Origin: Candidatus Arcticimaribacter forsetii
Lineage (GTDB): Bacteria > Bacteroidota > Bacteroidia > Flavobacteriales > Flavobacteriaceae
Direction: 5' to 3'
DNA length: 64,000 nucleotides
Assembly (NCBI RefSeq): GCF_910589745.1
Contig: NZ_OU342399.1
Location: 1,633,501 to 1,697,500, forward strand
The translations under genes were made by a program, and so were the position numbers. The notes under the pieces are model-generated. The model saw only the letters and a list, made by a program, of their open reading frames with translations, was not told the origin of the DNA and did no database searches. Of this stretch, positions 62,449 through 64,000 are shown piece after piece (the first letter of the stretch is position 1; each line of letters begins with the position of its first letter).

Positions 62449-63969
62449 ATGTCTCAAAAAACAATTTTGATGATTCTTGATGGATGGGGAAAATCTCCAG
62501 ATCCATCTGTATCTGCAGTTGATCAAGCAAAAACTCCATTTATTGATAGTTTATATGAAAATTATTCTCATAACAGCCTAAGAACCGACGGTTTACACGT
62601 TGGACTTCCAGAAGGTCAAATGGGAAATAGTGAAGTTGGACACGTGAATTTAGGAGCAGGAAGAATTGTTTATCAAGATTTAGCTAAAATAAATTTAGCG
62701 ATTGAGCAAAATACACTTAAAGATGAAGCTGTATTGAAAAATGCAATTGCATATGCTAAAAGTAAGGGTAAAAAAATTCACCTTATGGGTCTGGTCTCTG
62801 ACGGCGGAGTTCATTCTCATATAAATCATATAAAAGCGTTATTGGAAGTTCTTGCTTCTGAGGAAATGAAAGATGTATATCTTCATGCATTTACTGACGG
62901 TAGAGATGTTGATCCACAATCTGGAAGAAAATTCATCGAAGATATTGAATCTGCAATGGCAAAAACTACGGGTAAAATAGCTTCTGTGGTAGGTCGTTAT
63001 TTTGCAATGGATCGCGATCAACGTTGGGATCGAGTTCAAAAAGCTTATTACACTATAGTTAAAGGAAAAGGAACTTTAGTAGATGACTTCGCTTCTGCTC
63101 TACAAAGTTCTTATGATCAAGGGATTACAGATGAATTTATTGAGCCTTTAATTGCTAAAAAAGCTGATGGCACTCCCCTAGCGCCTTTAGAAAATGAAGA
63201 TGTGGTACTCTTTTTTAACTTTAGAACGGATAGAGGAAGAGAATTAACTCAGGCATTATCTCAAAAACCATTTGAGGAGCAAGGGATGACTCCACTTAAT
63301 TTACATTATGTTACATTAACAAATTATGATAGCTCATACAATAATGTTCAGGTTATTTTTGATAAAGAAAATCTAACGGATACGCTAGGTGAAACTATTT
63401 CTAAAGCAGGAAAAATTCAAATTCGTATCGCCGAAACTGAAAAGTATCCACATGTTACATTCTTTTTTAATGGAGGGAGAGAAGAACCTTTTAAGGGAGA
63501 GGAACGAATTTTATGTCCTTCACCAAAGGTAGCTACTTATGATTTACAGCCAGAAATGAGTGCTTATGAAATTAAAGACGCAATTATTCCTGAAATTCAA
63601 AAAGAAACGGCCGATTTTATTTGTTTAAACTTTGCAAATCCGGACATGGTGGGTCATACGGGTGACATTGAGGCAGCCATTAAAGCTTGTGAAACTGTTG
63701 ATACTTGTGCTCAAGACGTAATTGAAGCAGCTCTAACTCAAGACTATGCAATACTAGTAATTGCTGATCATGGTAACTGTGAAACGATGATAAACCCTGA
63801 TGGGAGTCCAAACACAGCTCATACAACTAATCCGGTTCCAATTATATTAGTAGACAATCATAAAAAAAATATCGCTTCAGGAGTTCTTGGAGATTTAGCT
63901 CCTACTATTCTTGATCTAATGGGAATAGAAAAACCAGGAGCAATGACCCAAAACTCTTTAATTCAATGA
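62449..63969 (+). CDS. gpmI: 2,3-bisphosphoglycerate-independent phosphoglycerate mutase
   Basis: A 506-residue Mn-dependent phosphoglycerate mutase of glycolysis. The ATG at 62449 (MSQKTILMILDGWG) is used rather than the GTG at 62434. Asp11 binds metal, Ser61 in GNSEVGHVNLGAGR is the phospho-acceptor, and the C-terminal metal ligands are in NPDMVGHTGD and VIADHGNCETM. Length is typical. Its stop overlaps the next ATG (ATGA). Confidence 0.97.
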   Translation: MSQKTILMILDGWGKSPDPSVSAVDQAKTPFIDSLYENYSHNSLRTDGLHVGLPEGQMGNSEVGHVNLGAGRIVYQDLAKINLAIEQNTLKDEAVLKNAIAYAKSKGKKIHLMGLVSDGGVHSHINHIKALLEVLASEEMKDVYLHAFTDGRDVDPQSGRKFIEDIESAMAKTTGKIASVVGRYFAMDRDQRWDRVQKAYYTIVKGKGTLVDDFASALQSSYDQGITDEFIEPLIAKKADGTPLAPLENEDVVLFFNFRTDRGRELTQALSQKPFEEQGMTPLNLHYVTLTNYDSSYNNVQVIFDKENLTDTLGETISKAGKIQIRIAETEKYPHVTFFFNGGREEPFKGEERILCPSPKVATYDLQPEMSAYEIKDAIIPEIQKETADFICLNFANPDMVGHTGDIEAAIKACETVDTCAQDVIEAALTQDYAILVIADHGNCETMINPDGSPNTAHTTNPVPIILVDNHKKNIASGVLGDLAPTILDLMGIEKPGAMTQNSLIQ

Positions 63970-64000
63970 AAAACGTACTCATACTGCTAATATGCTCCTT
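63966..64000 (+). CDS. Start of a further gene (partial), signal-like N-terminus
   Basis: An ATG overlapping the gpmI stop (ATGA) opens MKNVLILLICS, after which the window ends. The hydrophobic run with a Cys at residue 10 looks like a signal or lipoprotein peptide. Nothing more can be said. Confidence 0.5.
   Translation, partial: MKNVLILLICS

Overview
The window is a stretch of low-GC (about one third G+C) bacterial chromosome with mostly short intergenic gaps. RpoB, RpoC, EF-Tu, ribosomal protein bS21 (with a C-terminal Tyr54 and an isolated strong Shine-Dalgarno), promoters of the TTTG/TAnnTTTG type and typical DUF families (DUF2851, DUF3467, PspC) all point to the class Flavobacteriia (Bacteroidota). 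A marine Flavobacteriaceae member is the most likely source. I see no insertion sequence, prophage, CRISPR array or rRNA gene.

Layout. 1-13500 (minus strand): the conserved tuf - tRNA-Trp - secE - nusG - rplK - rplA - rplJ - rplL - rpoB - rpoC - DUF3467 information-processing operon, ending in a clear terminator at 558-590. 13710-18483 (minus): a CoxE-like VWA protein, a MoxR-type AAA+ ATPase, a serine hydrolase and an LTA-synthase-like membrane phosphotransferase. 18631-19203 (plus): four very short consecutive single-pass or small membrane proteins not explained by known families. 19285-21260 (minus): tRNA Thr-Tyr-Gly-Thr, hpf, xerC, rpsU. 21335-26814 (minus): acyl-CoA dehydrogenase, a frameshifted helix-hairpin-helix gene, a sodium:alanine-type symporter, PspC, a frameshifted DUF2851 gene and a rhodanese. 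26940-28042 (plus): MarR regulator, YceI and a 27-residue CDGSH protein. 28054-34533 (plus): a complete trpEGDCFBA operon preceded by a leader peptide with tandem Trp codons and a textbook attenuator. 34663-42763 (plus): a sugar/uronate cluster (Nramp-like transporter, ManA, SDR, UxuA, cupin, NCS1-like transporter, mannitol-dehydrogenase family). 42859-47451 (minus): carboxyethylornithine-synthase-like enzyme, UDG-like protein, YaaA, RluA-family pseudouridine synthase, PASTA protein. 47572-64000: ddl, coaD, NUDIX, pyrE, birA, rsfS-ftsH-LUD-cdsA-psd, valS, DUF1573, aminotransferase, murB, dtd, rsgA, gpmI and the start of a further gene.

How parts work together. The tRNA quartet Thr(TGT)-Tyr-Gly-Thr(GGT) has the same order as the E. 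coli thrU-tyrU-glyT-thrT quartet that precedes tufB, but here about 5.8 kb of unrelated genes lies between it and tuf. The most striking regulatory element is the trp leader at 28078-28198: a promoter, a 13-residue peptide with two adjacent Trp codons, three alternative RNA pairings and a terminator, with the peptide start codon at or next to the predicted transcription start. The rpsU gene carries a near-perfect Shine-Dalgarno in a lineage whose ribosomes generally ignore that signal, which fits autoregulation by bS21. Two adjacent-region genes (helix-hairpin-helix and DUF2851) are each broken by an apparent one-base loss at or beside an A7 run, so base-calling error, real decay and slippage all need to be considered.

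Limits: all assignments come from reading the sequence and recalled family knowledge. No database search, folding energy or alignment was computed.
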